Shown one piece after another: positions 52,528-61,830 of a stretch of 64,000 bases of DNA (position 1 is the stretch's first letter; each line of letters begins with the position of its first letter). Source of the stretch: JAGQVA01 sp033764335 (lineage in GTDB: Bacteria > Bacteroidota > Bacteroidia > J057); assembly GCA_033764335.1 (NCBI GenBank), contig JANRJC010000031.1, positions 62,001 to 126,000 of the forward strand, given 5' to 3'. The translations under genes were made by a program, and so were the position numbers. The notes under the pieces are model-generated. The model made no database searches. It was not told the origin of the DNA and saw only the letters and a list, made by a program, of their open reading frames with translations.

Positions 52528-54807
52528 TCAATAAAACACCTTTAGAACTTCCTCTGCTTCCTTTCCGCAGGGGTTATAGTCCGTGGGATCGCGGTGAGTA
52601 TGATCGAGGTAGGAAGGCCATTTCCACCAATAGAGACCCAGAAACCAGGGTTGATCTTTAAGTGTTTCAAGGACAATCTGATAGCACAAAGCCTGGTCGG
52701 TTTCCTCATAAGGGCTATCTCCTGCTTCGGCGTGAGGTTGTATCCAGGGCGATTCGATGCTACGGAAACCCACTTCGGTAAATACGATGGGTTTGTTATG
52801 TTTTTCAGATACTTTCCGGATGTTGTCGGCGATTTTCCGAAAACCTGCCCGGAGTTCGGCTTTGGAGGCGGTAGTTTTGTCGCTAAGGGGATAATAACAA
52901 TCTAGCCCGATAAAGTCGAGGCTTTCGGCGAAGGCGAGTTTTTCAAATTCTTCTCCCCAGTTGGCGGCATAGGTAATGGGGCCGTGGTAGATTTGTCGAA
53001 TGTCTTTTATGAGGGTTCGCCATTCTTCGGGATGAGTAATGGTTGCTTTGACAAATTCGACCCCTACACAGAAAATATCCATTTCATGGATTTCTGCCAG
53101 CATGGCATAATGCCGAATCCATCGGCGGTATTCGGTAAAAAACCTCTGCCAGTCGGCTTCGTTTTGCATTTCGAGGTCTCCGGGCCAGCCGCCGCGCACC
53201 CAAACCTGCGGTTTGAGCATGGTTTTCATGCCCATGCGACGGGCAGCGTGAAAGGCGTGAACGACACTGGCGTCATTTTCTCCTCCGGCAAACTGTGAAA
53301 ATCCAAAAGTCGAAGGGGTTTTTACCTCCCGAGTGCCTGTATAAGGTATGAGGGAAATGGCATTAGTTCCCAGCGATTGTAAACGGGAGAGGGATTCGTG
53401 AGCCATTTCGGAGCCGTAGCCATTGTAAATGCCGTAACCCTCGTGCGCGAAAGTCATTCCTTTTTGATATTCGGCTTCGGCGTAAACCGGCGGTTGGGCA
53501 GGTATCGGGTGATTTTGGTGATAGGTTTGCCACGCGAGTTCCAGCGATTGAAGCTCTTCCAAAGCAGGTGTCCATGTGGGGTATTTTTTTAGGAAGGATT
53601 CTTTCCCCCATAACTCGACGAGAAAATCAACGAATGACCCTGCCAACGCCCCCCTTATCAGGGGCGATTCCTGTTGAAAATATTCATTATCCGTAAGTTG
53701 AACCAGCGATAGCAGGTTATTAGATTCAAACAACCGTGATGACCAGTAAGCATATCCTTTTTTCTGCCATTGAGGGGAAAACCATACAGAGAGGCCCTCT
53801 TCCAATGCCAGAACTTGAGGTTGGCCGTAAAACTGGCGGAAAAAAATACGGGTTTCCGTTGCTTCAAAATTACCTTTATAATCATCATTCAGCAGCGTAT
53901 GAATTTCGGCACTTTCGGTTAACGCAAAAGACTGCTCCATCCGTTCGGTGATAAGTCCCTGATTTTGAGCGGAGCCGTAAATATGATAGTCAAGAGTTAT
54001 ATTGGGTATTATTCCGGTAAATTTTTGGAGGTTTTCGAGATTTTTTTCGCATCGGGCCATGAGGTTATTTACCGTGGTTTCGGCGATTGTATCACTATGA
54101 ACAAAGAGGCGGAGATGCGCCGATGTCAGTCGCGGAGTTGATTCATCGCTAAAGTCCCAATGTGGATTTCCGTCGGGGGTACCCTTTTCGGTAAAATTTC
54201 CGAGGCGGATTCGTTTATTATCCTTAAACACCTGATAACCCCATTGCCCTCCGGGCGGGCCAAACCTTCCCCCGAAACTTGCCTTTTCCAAAAAATAGCG
54301 GATATCCTCGTCATTATTTGCTGTAATCAGGCTAATAGGATGTGATGCACCTGGCGGGGAAAAAGACGATAAAACACATACATAACCTTTGCCCTGATAC
54401 GTAGCCTGGCCGAGCGAAAAATAATCCGGTGCGAATAAAACCGGCAATTTATCCACGATTTGGGTCATCCCGGTATTCGTTTTGGGATTTCCAATAAACA
54501 TTAACGGGCCAGAGAGAAGATCGGTTTCGGTCCATTCCCGATCCGTTTTCACACGGATTTCCATTCTTCTTCCACGACTGCTAAGGTTTTGTGTCCAGGA
54601 GCGTAGGAAGGCCGTATGCGCCGAGTCGGACGTTCCTATAACAACGAGAAGCGAACGATTGAAGGGTGGGGGAGAACCTGCGGCTGCGGGGGGTGTTTGT
54701 CCCGGCTGGCTTCCGGCAGTAGAACAAGCCAGCAGGAGCCAGGTTATGGGAATCAAAAACTGAAAATACCGCGACAGGGTATCGGACAGGGGGGATCCGG
54801 ATATCAT
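52528..54807 (-). CDS. lipoprotein with degenerate gluzincin-like domain and GH113-like TIM barrel
   Basis: This 759-residue protein has lipobox LLLACS (Cys28). Residues about 225-410 recall peptidase-MA-type metalloproteases, but the HExxH place reads TETRIF (317-322) while the later EEGLSVWF (336-343) is kept, so this part is probably inactive. Residues about 455-755 form a TIM barrel like GH113 mannanases: KGMTFAHEGYGIYNGYG, acid/base Glu584 in FCVGVEF, GLDCYYPL, nucleophile Glu678 in FTEVGFRS and GLYWWKWPSY. It is probably a surface glycan hydrolase with an N-terminal binding scaffold. Read alone; substrate unproven. Confidence 0.8.
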   Translation of the reverse strand: MISGSPLSDTLSRYFQFLIPITWLLLACSTAGSQPGQTPPAAAGSPPPFNRSLLVVIGTSDSAHTAFLRSWTQNLSSRGRRMEIRVKTDREWTETDLLSGPLMFIGNPKTNTGMTQIVDKLPVLFAPDYFSLGQATYQGKGYVCVLSSFSPPGASHPISLITANNDEDIRYFLEKASFGGRFGPPGGQWGYQVFKDNKRIRLGNFTEKGTPDGNPHWDFSDESTPRLTSAHLRLFVHSDTIAETTVNNLMARCEKNLENLQKFTGIIPNITLDYHIYGSAQNQGLITERMEQSFALTESAEIHTLLNDDYKGNFEATETRIFFRQFYGQPQVLALEEGLSVWFSPQWQKKGYAYWSSRLFESNNLLSLVQLTDNEYFQQESPLIRGALAGSFVDFLVELWGKESFLKKYPTWTPALEELQSLELAWQTYHQNHPIPAQPPVYAEAEYQKGMTFAHEGYGIYNGYGSEMAHESLSRLQSLGTNAISLIPYTGTREVKTPSTFGFSQFAGGENDASVVHAFHAARRMGMKTMLKPQVWVRGGWPGDLEMQNEADWQRFFTEYRRWIRHYAMLAEIHEMDIFCVGVEFVKATITHPEEWRTLIKDIRQIYHGPITYAANWGEEFEKLAFAESLDFIGLDCYYPLSDKTTASKAELRAGFRKIADNIRKVSEKHNKPIVFTEVGFRSIESPWIQPHAEAGDSPYEETDQALCYQIVLETLKDQPWFLGLYWWKWPSYLDHTHRDPTDYNPCGKEAEEVLKVFY

Positions 54808-54840
54808 AGGGGTACGGGGTTAAAAATTAGGCTATTATAC

Positions 54841-54878
54841 AAAAAACCCCCTTCCGGAAATAGCGGAAGAGGGTTTTT
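54841..54878. terminator. terminator after the Prc protease gene
   Basis: CTTCCG/CGGAAG, one mismatch, then CCC/GGG and A-run/T-run form a stem of about 14 pairs. It lies 29 bp past the prc stop at 54907 (minus) and before the GH113-like gene. Confidence 0.85.
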
Positions 54879-54906
54879 GAGATAAATTCAGCAGCTAACA
54901 GATACG

Positions 54907-57009
54907 TTACTGCATATCTTTAATGATATTAAGCGACTCAAAGACATAAGGGTCTTTGGTAAGATTTTCCTGGAAAGATTTGAAGCGATTGGCGCGGACG
55001 GTATCCTGACTGATAAAAGATACATCGGCAGTAGCATAAGTCACGACCATTTCCTGAATCGGTTTTTTGAGGTCTTTATACCGGGCAGCTTCCTCGTCGA
55101 GGCGTTTTCTTTCTGCGCGGAACTCCTCCATATTGAGCGGATAGCGTTCCAGTTCCTGATTTTGTTTGAGTCTTTCCGCGTTTTCTTTTACGAGGCTGAA
55201 GGTTTCACTTTCGGCTACCCGTTTTTCGCTGGCCTTTTTCAGTTGATCCATTTGCTGGCTTACGGGGCTGGTCCATTTTTGGTAAGGAACCGGAGAGATT
55301 TCATCCCAGGGCATGGAAAAATCCTGATCACGTTCACCATACTCCACGAAACTATATTCATCCGGGAGAACGATGTCTGGGATTACCCCTTTGTGCTGAG
55401 TTGCTCCGCCGTTGATTCGGTAAAACTTTTGGGTGGTGAGTTTCATATCTCCCAGCGGTTTGAGGTCGCTGGCCCCCTGAACCATGTTGTCGAGGCTAAA
55501 AAAACTTTGAACCGTACCTTTTCCGAAGGTGGTGGTTCCGACAATGATACCGCGGTCATAATCCTGAACGGCAGCCGCCAGAATTTCGGAGGCGGAGGCC
55601 GAGAGCGAATTGACCAAAATAACCAGTGGACCATCCCATTGAACGGCAGGGTCTTTGTCAGCTTTTACCTGAGGTGCGCCGCCGCGGGCTTTGACTTGGA
55701 CGACGGGACCTTTATTAATAAACAGACCTGCCATATCAATAACATCGGGGAGCGATCCGCCGCCATTGTTGCGTAGGTCAATGATTAGACCCTTGATATT
55801 ATCTTTTTTAAGTTTTTCAATCTCGAGGGCAATATCTTCGGAGCAATGCCTTCCACGGGGATCATCAAAATCCACATAAAATTTAGGGAGGTAGATGTAT
55901 CCTACATTCTTTTTCCCTTTATCACTTTGGAGGACGGCAGACTTTGCATACGTTTCTTCAAGGATGACAACATCGCGCACAATGGGGATGATCACTTCCG
56001 AGCCATCCACTTTGCGAACGGTAAGTCGAACTTCCGTGCCCTTTTTACCCCGGATCATTTTGATTGCTTCGTCAATATCCATGTCCACGACATCCACCGG
56101 ATCCTGATCGGCCTGAGCGACTTTGAGAATTACGTCATTGACCTCCAGTTTTCCCTGACGGGCAGAAGCAGAACCGGGAACGATGGATACTACCTTGATA
56201 AAACCGTCCGTTTCACGCAGTTGTGCGCCGATGCCCTCCATTTTCCCGGAGATATCCATATCAAAATCCTCTTTGTCTTTGGGCGGAAAATAGCCGGTAT
56301 AAGGATCATAGACATTGGCGACCGAATTAATAAAATCTGCGCGGCGGTCGCTCAGCGGGATTCTTTCCAGTCGGTGGAAAACTTGCTCTTGAGTTTTGAG
56401 AACTTTCAGACGAGCTTCTTCTTCCAGAGTGGCAAAAGATTTGGTTTCAATACCTTCCTGTCCGCTATTGGCGACAGATTTTTCCTGATTTTCCATCAGG
56501 GTTACGAGACGGGAGAGCGTCTGGTATTTGAGGGTTTTTCTCCAGCGGTCTTTGAGTGCGGCTTCATTTTCGGCGAAATCCAGCTTTTCATAATCCGCTT
56601 CGAGGTATTCTTTTTGAGTAAAGTCAAAAGGTTTCGCTAAAATTTCTTCTGTATAACCCTTTGCTTCGAGTACCCGCTGATCAAAGAGGCCGGCAGCCAT
56701 ATCAAAAAACTCAAACGAACCCTCTTTGAGTTCCTCATCAATTTTTTCCCGGTATTTTCTCAGATTATTTACATCACGCTGGGTGAGAAATCTTTTGCTG
56801 TAATCGAGGTTTTTCAGGTAGAGGTCAAATACATGCTGGGAAAAATCATCATTGATTTGCGGCGGCTGGTAGTGATAATATTCCATACCTTGCATCATGA
56901 GCCGTATCAGTACACCGGGTTTGTCTCCATCCTCTTTATAAAAGGTATAAGAGCTGAACATAAAAAGAGCAGAAACGACGGCACCGGTAATCAACAATTT
57001 GAGCTTCAT
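54907..57009 (-). CDS. prc: carboxy-terminal processing (tail-specific) protease, S41
   Basis: This 700-residue periplasmic protease has a signal/anchor at the N-terminus. A tail-specific-protease N-terminal helical domain (about 35-235) includes YLKNLDYSKRFLTQRD. A PDZ domain follows (about 240-340, GIGAQLRETDGFIKVVSIVP). The S41 catalytic domain has NNGGGSLPDVIDMAGLF, the nucleophile Ser in LVNSLSASASEILAAA and the general-base Lys in TTTFGKGTVQ. A C-terminal helical domain follows. Length and order match E. coli Prc. It processes or degrades envelope proteins from their C-termini. Confidence 0.95.
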   Translation of the reverse strand: MKLKLLITGAVVSALFMFSSYTFYKEDGDKPGVLIRLMMQGMEYYHYQPPQINDDFSQHVFDLYLKNLDYSKRFLTQRDVNNLRKYREKIDEELKEGSFEFFDMAAGLFDQRVLEAKGYTEEILAKPFDFTQKEYLEADYEKLDFAENEAALKDRWRKTLKYQTLSRLVTLMENQEKSVANSGQEGIETKSFATLEEEARLKVLKTQEQVFHRLERIPLSDRRADFINSVANVYDPYTGYFPPKDKEDFDMDISGKMEGIGAQLRETDGFIKVVSIVPGSASARQGKLEVNDVILKVAQADQDPVDVVDMDIDEAIKMIRGKKGTEVRLTVRKVDGSEVIIPIVRDVVILEETYAKSAVLQSDKGKKNVGYIYLPKFYVDFDDPRGRHCSEDIALEIEKLKKDNIKGLIIDLRNNGGGSLPDVIDMAGLFINKGPVVQVKARGGAPQVKADKDPAVQWDGPLVILVNSLSASASEILAAAVQDYDRGIIVGTTTFGKGTVQSFFSLDNMVQGASDLKPLGDMKLTTQKFYRINGGATQHKGVIPDIVLPDEYSFVEYGERDQDFSMPWDEISPVPYQKWTSPVSQQMDQLKKASEKRVAESETFSLVKENAERLKQNQELERYPLNMEEFRAERKRLDEEAARYKDLKKPIQEMVVTYATADVSFISQDTVRANRFKSFQENLTKDPYVFESLNIIKDMQ

Positions 57010-57194
57010 AGGTAATTGATTTCAGTATCAGTAATCCTGTAAAAGTAAAACCTCTTTCCAGATGAGGTTTATAGAGGTTGAACGGACAAAATACACAATT
57101 GGATTTTATTTTTGGTAAATAATACACGCAAATCCTTTCTTAGGGGTAATATTTTTTTTCAAAAAAGGCAACTTTACCAACCTTTCATGGGAAA

Positions 57195-57647
57195 TCAGCC
57201 ATTATGTCGGAGGAGAATGTTGAAAACAGCGAGGATAATCATGCTGCTGCTTCCCGTCCATGCAAAGGTCGGAATCCAGTTTACGCGGGTGAGGTGTCGG
57301 ATAGCTTTATCGGAATAACCGTGAGAAGAAAGAACTTTGTGAATAGGTTCAACCAGAATAACGGTCGCTGCCTGAGCAGCGAGTATCATCCCGAGGTTGA
57401 TTTTCACAAAGACCATATTCGTTCCCCAGGGTTGTATCCATAGGAGAATGAACGCTGCAAGAGTTGCAAGGATAGTAGGAATGAGTACAAGGAATTGTTT
57501 TTTTTGAAAAAATTTCCGGTGGTAGTCATGAAACTGATTGGTTCCCACACTTTCAAAAAGAGGGAAATGGATAAGTTGCAGAAACCAGGTAATACCCGTC
57601 AGGTAGAGGTTTAAAGATAAGCAAGTCAGGAGTAAAACAATCGCCAT
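57195..57647 (-). CDS. small four-helix membrane protein
   Basis: This 150-residue protein from the ATG at 57647 (a TTG at 57665 is less likely) has four membrane segments: IVLLLTCLSLNLYLTGITWF, LVLIPTILATLAAFILLW, INLGMILAAQAATVILV and FAWTGSSSMIILAVFNILL. The first loop has HFPLFESVGTNQFHDYHRKF. The layout resembles DUF1772/anthrone-oxygenase-like small membrane proteins, but I do not assign a function. It is located upstream of prc on the same strand with a 185-bp gap. Confidence 0.7.
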   Translation of the reverse strand: MAIVLLLTCLSLNLYLTGITWFLQLIHFPLFESVGTNQFHDYHRKFFQKKQFLVLIPTILATLAAFILLWIQPWGTNMVFVKINLGMILAAQAATVILVEPIHKVLSSHGYSDKAIRHLTRVNWIPTFAWTGSSSMIILAVFNILLRHNG

Positions 57648-57775
57648 TACGCACAAATGTAACAATAAAATTTTAAAACTTCTGGTTGAACCCCGGTGAA
57701 TTTATGTCGGTTATCCCGGGAAAAAAGAATGGGGATTAGACCAGTATTCTTAACTTGCCGAAAAATATATACCCG

Positions 57776-58885
57776 ATGATCCTCAAAATAACTAACTCCC
57801 AATTAAAAATTGTTGCCGTGCTGTTTATCTTTTGGATGATCTCCGGCTGTAAACAGGCAAATGGTTCTGACCGAAATCTTCCTGACAAAACCGTTGAATC
57901 GGGAAAGGAGGTTACGGCAAAAATAAAAGAAGTGGTAGTCGGTTTTTACAACGTCGAAAACCTGTTTGACACCCAAGATAATCCGGAGAAAGAAGACAGC
58001 GAATTTTTACCGGAGGGGCGGTTTAAGTGGGACGAGGCCAAATACCTCAAAAAACTCGATAATCTGGCATTGGCTATTGGAGGTATGGGGAAAAACGGTC
58101 CCGACATTCTGGGAGTTGCCGAAGTGGAGAATATGCAGGTGATGAAAGATCTAGTTGAGAAAACTGCCCTCAAAACGAGAGGATATGAGATCATTCACGA
58201 AGAATCCGAAGACGTGCGTGGCATAGATGTGGGGTTGATTTATGATCCCAAGATATTTCAATATGTGGGTCATAAAGCATATAATGTGGATTTTCCCGAG
58301 GAATCGGATTATACCTCGCGCCCATTGTTGGTAGTTGAGGGTAAAATCAAAGGTGAAACCCTCTATGTAATCGTGAATCACTGGCCTTCACGTATAGGAG
58401 GAGAGCAGGAATCGGAAAGCCGGCGCCTGACAGTAGCAAAAGTAGCCCGCGAAAAAATAGTCGAAATTTTGGCGAAGGATCCGAATGCCTGTATTGTTTC
58501 TGCCGGAGATTTTAATGACGATCCACATAATAAAAGCATAGTTGATATAATGAATGCCCGTATTTCAGCGGAGGGCGTAGTGAGTGGAGGTTTTTACAAC
58601 CCTGTAGGCGCGCTGCACGACCCTAATGGTACGGGTACGCTGACCTATCAGGGAAAATGGAATCTGTTTGATCAGGTGCTGGTGAGTTATGGACTAATGA
58701 ATGACGGAAAAGGCAAACTCCGCTATATGGAAGGTTCTGCCGCCATTCACAACCCCGAGTTTATGCAGGTGGGCGGCGACGGACCGGCGAAAGATATGCC
58801 TAAACGAGCGATCTATCGCAATGAGTTTCAGGATTCCGGATTCAGTGACCATTTTCCGGTATATGTTCGATTAATCCGAAAATGA
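57776..58885 (+). CDS. endonuclease/exonuclease/phosphatase-family lipoprotein
   Basis: This 369-residue protein from the ATG at 57776 has a signal with lipobox MISGC. EEP fold motifs are GFYNVENLFDTQDNP, ILGVAEVEN (metal-binding Glu), VGLIYDPK, YVIVNHWPSR, IVSAGDFNDDP and GFSDHFPVYV (catalytic His). Many Bacteroidota carry this protein near surface or phosphate genes. It probably hydrolyses extracellular nucleic acids or phosphoesters; substrate not known. yaaA follows after 15 bp. Confidence 0.88.
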   Translation: MILKITNSQLKIVAVLFIFWMISGCKQANGSDRNLPDKTVESGKEVTAKIKEVVVGFYNVENLFDTQDNPEKEDSEFLPEGRFKWDEAKYLKKLDNLALAIGGMGKNGPDILGVAEVENMQVMKDLVEKTALKTRGYEIIHEESEDVRGIDVGLIYDPKIFQYVGHKAYNVDFPEESDYTSRPLLVVEGKIKGETLYVIVNHWPSRIGGEQESESRRLTVAKVAREKIVEILAKDPNACIVSAGDFNDDPHNKSIVDIMNARISAEGVVSGGFYNPVGALHDPNGTGTLTYQGKWNLFDQVLVSYGLMNDGKGKLRYMEGSAAIHNPEFMQVGGDGPAKDMPKRAIYRNEFQDSGFSDHFPVYVRLIRK

Positions 58886-58900
58886 TTTAACTTATAGGAT

Positions 58901-59668
58901 ATGGTAATTATCATTTCACCGGCCAAAAAGCTGGATTTTTCGGAGGAAACCCGCTATGTTCCTCATTACACCCTCCCTGCTTTTATGACCGATACCCAGG
59001 TACTGATAAAAGAACTGGTGAAAAAAAGCGAGAAAAAAATCGCCGAATTGATGGAACTCAGCCCACAACTGGCAGCTCTTAACCGTGAACGATACCAACA
59101 GTTTCATACCCCTTTTACTCCGGAAAATGCTAAACAGGCGCTTATGGCCTTTAAGGGAGACGTTTACCTGAGTTTTGAACTGGAAAAATATTCGGAGGAA
59201 GAGTTTGCTTTCGCGCAGAAACACCTCCGTATTTTATCGGGTTTGTACGGTTTGCTCAGACCTCTGGATTTGATTCAGCCTTATCGGTTGGAAATGGGCA
59301 CACAACTGAAAAACCGGCGGGGTAAAAATCTTTACGAATTCTGGGGAAACCGAATTACGCAGGCTTTGAACGAGGTTTTGACGGAATCAGGGAGCACTGT
59401 CCTGATAAACCTTGCTTCGGCAGAATATTTCAAGTCAGTCAATGCCTCAAAACTGACAGGTACTATTCTTACGCCCACTTTTAAAGAAGAGCGAAACGGC
59501 CAGTATAAAGCTGTATTTCTCTATGCCAAGCAGGCAAGAGGAGCGATGGCCGACTATATTATCCGGGAAAAAATAACGCAGCCGGAAGATTTAAAACAGT
59601 TTAATGGGATGGGGTATTGTTTCCATGAAACGCTTTCTAATGAAAAGGAGTGGGTATTTACCCGCTAA
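58901..59668 (+). CDS. yaaA: peroxide stress protein YaaA (UPF0246)
   Basis: This 255-residue protein starts MVIIISPAKKLDF and carries TPFTPENAKQALMAFKGDVY, LRILSGLYGLLRPLDLIQPY, FWGNRIT, LINLASAEYFKSV and KQARGAMADYII, which cover the whole YaaA family signature. In E. coli YaaA lowers free iron and protects DNA during peroxide stress. Here it stands 15 bp after the EEP lipoprotein gene and is probably cotranscribed. Confidence 0.95.
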   Translation: MVIIISPAKKLDFSEETRYVPHYTLPAFMTDTQVLIKELVKKSEKKIAELMELSPQLAALNRERYQQFHTPFTPENAKQALMAFKGDVYLSFELEKYSEEEFAFAQKHLRILSGLYGLLRPLDLIQPYRLEMGTQLKNRRGKNLYEFWGNRITQALNEVLTESGSTVLINLASAEYFKSVNASKLTGTILTPTFKEERNGQYKAVFLYAKQARGAMADYIIREKITQPEDLKQFNGMGYCFHETLSNEKEWVFTR

Positions 59669-59708
59669 AACGGCTAAACCCATTGTTACCTTTTGAGTGT
59701 TTTTTCCA

Positions 59709-59746
59709 TTGAAATAAAAAGGAGCCTGTGGTACTTTGACGTACCA
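59709..59746 (+). promoter_or_regulatory. candidate promoter and start-site hairpin of comEC
   Basis: TTG (59709-59711), a 20-nt spacer and TACTTTG (59732-59738) resemble a Bacteroidota promoter that would start transcription at or just before the comEC ATG (59746), giving a leaderless message. The same bases form TGGTAC/GTACCA (59729-59734 and 59741-59746) around TTTGAC, so the A of the ATG is in the stem. Confidence 0.35.
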
Positions 59747-61278
59747 TGAAAACACTTACTCAAGCTCCTATTTTTAAGTTTGTATTGTCATACCTGGCCG
59801 GCATTGTTCTGGCCAGGTATTTTTTTAGTTGGAGTCTGTCCGCAGGAATTGCCGGGGTCGGTTTATTGGTCACGATACGATTATTTTACGGGCAAAACTA
59901 TTCTTTCCGGCGTGAATACTTAGCGGCAGCAGGCATATACCTGGCGGTTTTAGGCTTTGGCAGCCTGAATTACTATGTCCGTACACGCCCCTCGGATTTA
60001 CCCATGATAAACGACATCAACTGTGAAAAGGGTGAGATTTATGCTACGGTTATAAGGCCAGTCAAAAAAACCTTTCGGGGTCGCTCCACCTGGGCAGAAA
60101 TGATTGCCTACCGCAAGGAATGCGAATGGATACCAGCTTCGGGGCGGTTTCAGTTATACATCGAACGGCGAGACAGCAGTGTTTTGAAAAGATTTGACAA
60201 AGTGCTGATACGAGGCAATGTGACCGATGCTTATACAGCGAATGAAGGCTATCTCAACTACCTTCACAACCAGGGCATTTTTCACACCGTTTATGCCGAA
60301 GCTGTGCAAGTTTGCGGGAGGGAAAAAGGCGGATACGTAAGTGTGGAAATGTTGAGGCAGGATATATGCCAGCAGTTGAAGCGGGTAATTCCGGATTCCG
60401 TAGGCTCGGCGGTTGCGCAGGCGATGTTTCTCGGAGAAAAAGCAGATATGACCAAGGAATTGAAGACCACCTTTGCCGTTGCGGGTATCAGCCATATTCT
60501 GGCGATATCGGGTTTGCATGTTGCGATTGTATTTCTGGTATTAAATCACATGCTTTCACCCTTGCATCTGCTTCCGCAGGGAGTGCGGATTAAAAACCTC
60601 TTTATTTTAGCGCTATTGCTGGTTTATATGTTTATCACCGGGGCCAGTCCCGCAGTGGTAAGGTCGGTATTGATGTTTGTTATTGTATTGATTTTCAAGG
60701 TTATCTACTTTCGGTATGATATATTGAACATAACCGGTACGGCGGGATTGATTCAGTTGGTAATAGATCCTGTTACCGCATTTGACATTGGCTTTCAGCT
60801 GTCTTATGCGGCAGTGATAGGGATTGTGGTATTACTTCCCTGGTTTGACCGCCAATTTCCTGCTCAAAATTTTCTACTAAAAAACCTGTTTGCCTGGATT
60901 AACGTAACTCTGTGTGCTACAATCACAACCCTTCCGCTATTAATTTTCCATTTTGGCACATTCCCAACTTATTTTCTATTGAGTAACATTCTGGTTTCTC
61001 TGTTGTCGTTTGTGCTGGTATTGGTGGGTTTTTTTACCGTTATTTTTTGTTATGTACCGGTATTGGGGGAATGGTTGGGTTATTTTTGCGAAAAACTGAT
61101 TGGCTGGTTGTACCTGATTGTTTTGGAAATCGAGCGGTTGCCGGCTCCGGTAATTGACGAATGGCGGATGGACCATACGGGAATCCGGATGGTGGTTTTG
61201 CAACTGGTTGTAGCCGGAGTTTTGCTGGCGGGCAGTAGGGTTTTGTATAAAAGAAAACAATTATCTACACAACCATGA
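59746..61278 (+). CDS. comEC: ComEC/Rec2-type DNA uptake membrane protein, without beta-lactamase domain
   Basis: This 510-residue inner-membrane channel protein serves natural transformation. Three N-terminal membrane segments come first, then an OB-like DUF4131 domain (about 90-190: GEIYATVIRPVKKTFRG, FDKVLIRGNVTDAY). The Competence domain (from about 215) shows AMFLGEKADM, the hallmark ISHILAISGLHVAIVFL, and GASPAVVRSVLMFVI. It ends after the last membrane segments and lacks the metallo-beta-lactamase domain of long ComEC proteins. Its TGA overlaps the ATG of an IS200-like gene. Confidence 0.92.
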   Translation: MKTLTQAPIFKFVLSYLAGIVLARYFFSWSLSAGIAGVGLLVTIRLFYGQNYSFRREYLAAAGIYLAVLGFGSLNYYVRTRPSDLPMINDINCEKGEIYATVIRPVKKTFRGRSTWAEMIAYRKECEWIPASGRFQLYIERRDSSVLKRFDKVLIRGNVTDAYTANEGYLNYLHNQGIFHTVYAEAVQVCGREKGGYVSVEMLRQDICQQLKRVIPDSVGSAVAQAMFLGEKADMTKELKTTFAVAGISHILAISGLHVAIVFLVLNHMLSPLHLLPQGVRIKNLFILALLLVYMFITGASPAVVRSVLMFVIVLIFKVIYFRYDILNITGTAGLIQLVIDPVTAFDIGFQLSYAAVIGIVVLLPWFDRQFPAQNFLLKNLFAWINVTLCATITTLPLLIFHFGTFPTYFLLSNILVSLLSFVLVLVGFFTVIFCYVPVLGEWLGYFCEKLIGWLYLIVLEIERLPAPVIDEWRMDHTGIRMVVLQLVVAGVLLAGSRVLYKRKQLSTQP

Positions 61279-61754
61279 TAAAAAACACTAACAGCTTTGT
61301 GCTCAATTGGCTACATCTGATATGGACAACCCCTAATTTAGAACCTTTATTAAAAGAAGATCGGCAGGAAGACATTTTCACCTTGATCAGCTTGGATTGC
61401 CAGGATAAAGGGATTGATTTGGAAGAAATCAATGGTGAGGTTGATCATGTTCATGTTCTCATCCGACTTCGCCGGACGCAAACGATTGCGGGTGTGGTGA
61501 ATCATATGAAAGGTTGTTCCTCGCGATGGATGGAAGAAGAATGGCCAGAGGAATCTCCGTTTGGATGGAAAAAACGTTATGCAGGAGTGTCGGTTGGTTT
61601 AGATCGTGTCGAAGAGGTCCGGCAATTTATTCGTAACCAGAAAATCATTCACCAAAAGATAACCCTTCAGCAAGAATTGGAGGTGATAGCGGGTTCCCAT
61701 ATTCCTCCAGAAAATCTGGTTAAAGTTTTAATCCCCAAAGACAAAAGAAAATAG
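61275..61754 (+). CDS. IS200-like (Y1/HUH) transposase-family protein with Tyr-to-Phe change
   Basis: This 159-residue Y1-transposase-fold protein has the HUH motif as His58 and His60 in GEVDHVHVLIRL, then HMKGCSSRWMEEEWPEE and FGWKKRYAGVSVG. The catalytic helix reads RQFIRNQKIIHQ: the expected Tyr is Phe118 (codon TTT at 61626), while Gln122 is kept. It should not form the 5'-phosphotyrosine link. The ATG at 61275 overlaps the comEC stop, so it is translated by coupling to comEC rather than from its own element. It may be a domesticated nucleic-acid-binding protein or a decayed RAYT-like gene. Confidence 0.85.
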   Translation: MIKNTNSFVLNWLHLIWTTPNLEPLLKEDRQEDIFTLISLDCQDKGIDLEEINGEVDHVHVLIRLRRTQTIAGVVNHMKGCSSRWMEEEWPEESPFGWKKRYAGVSVGLDRVEEVRQFIRNQKIIHQKITLQQELEVIAGSHIPPENLVKVLIPKDKRK

Positions 61755-61830
61755 AACCCTTTACCGGTTAGGGTTTTGTTTTTGAATAATTGGGTGCCGC
61801 CTGGAAAGTATTTCGGGGGTAGGATGAGCT

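Noticed and set aside
59746..61278. Frameshifted or truncated comEC because the beta-lactamase domain is missing
   Set aside because: No beta-lactamase remains follow in any frame; the next gene is an IS200-like protein, and shorter ComEC proteins are known.
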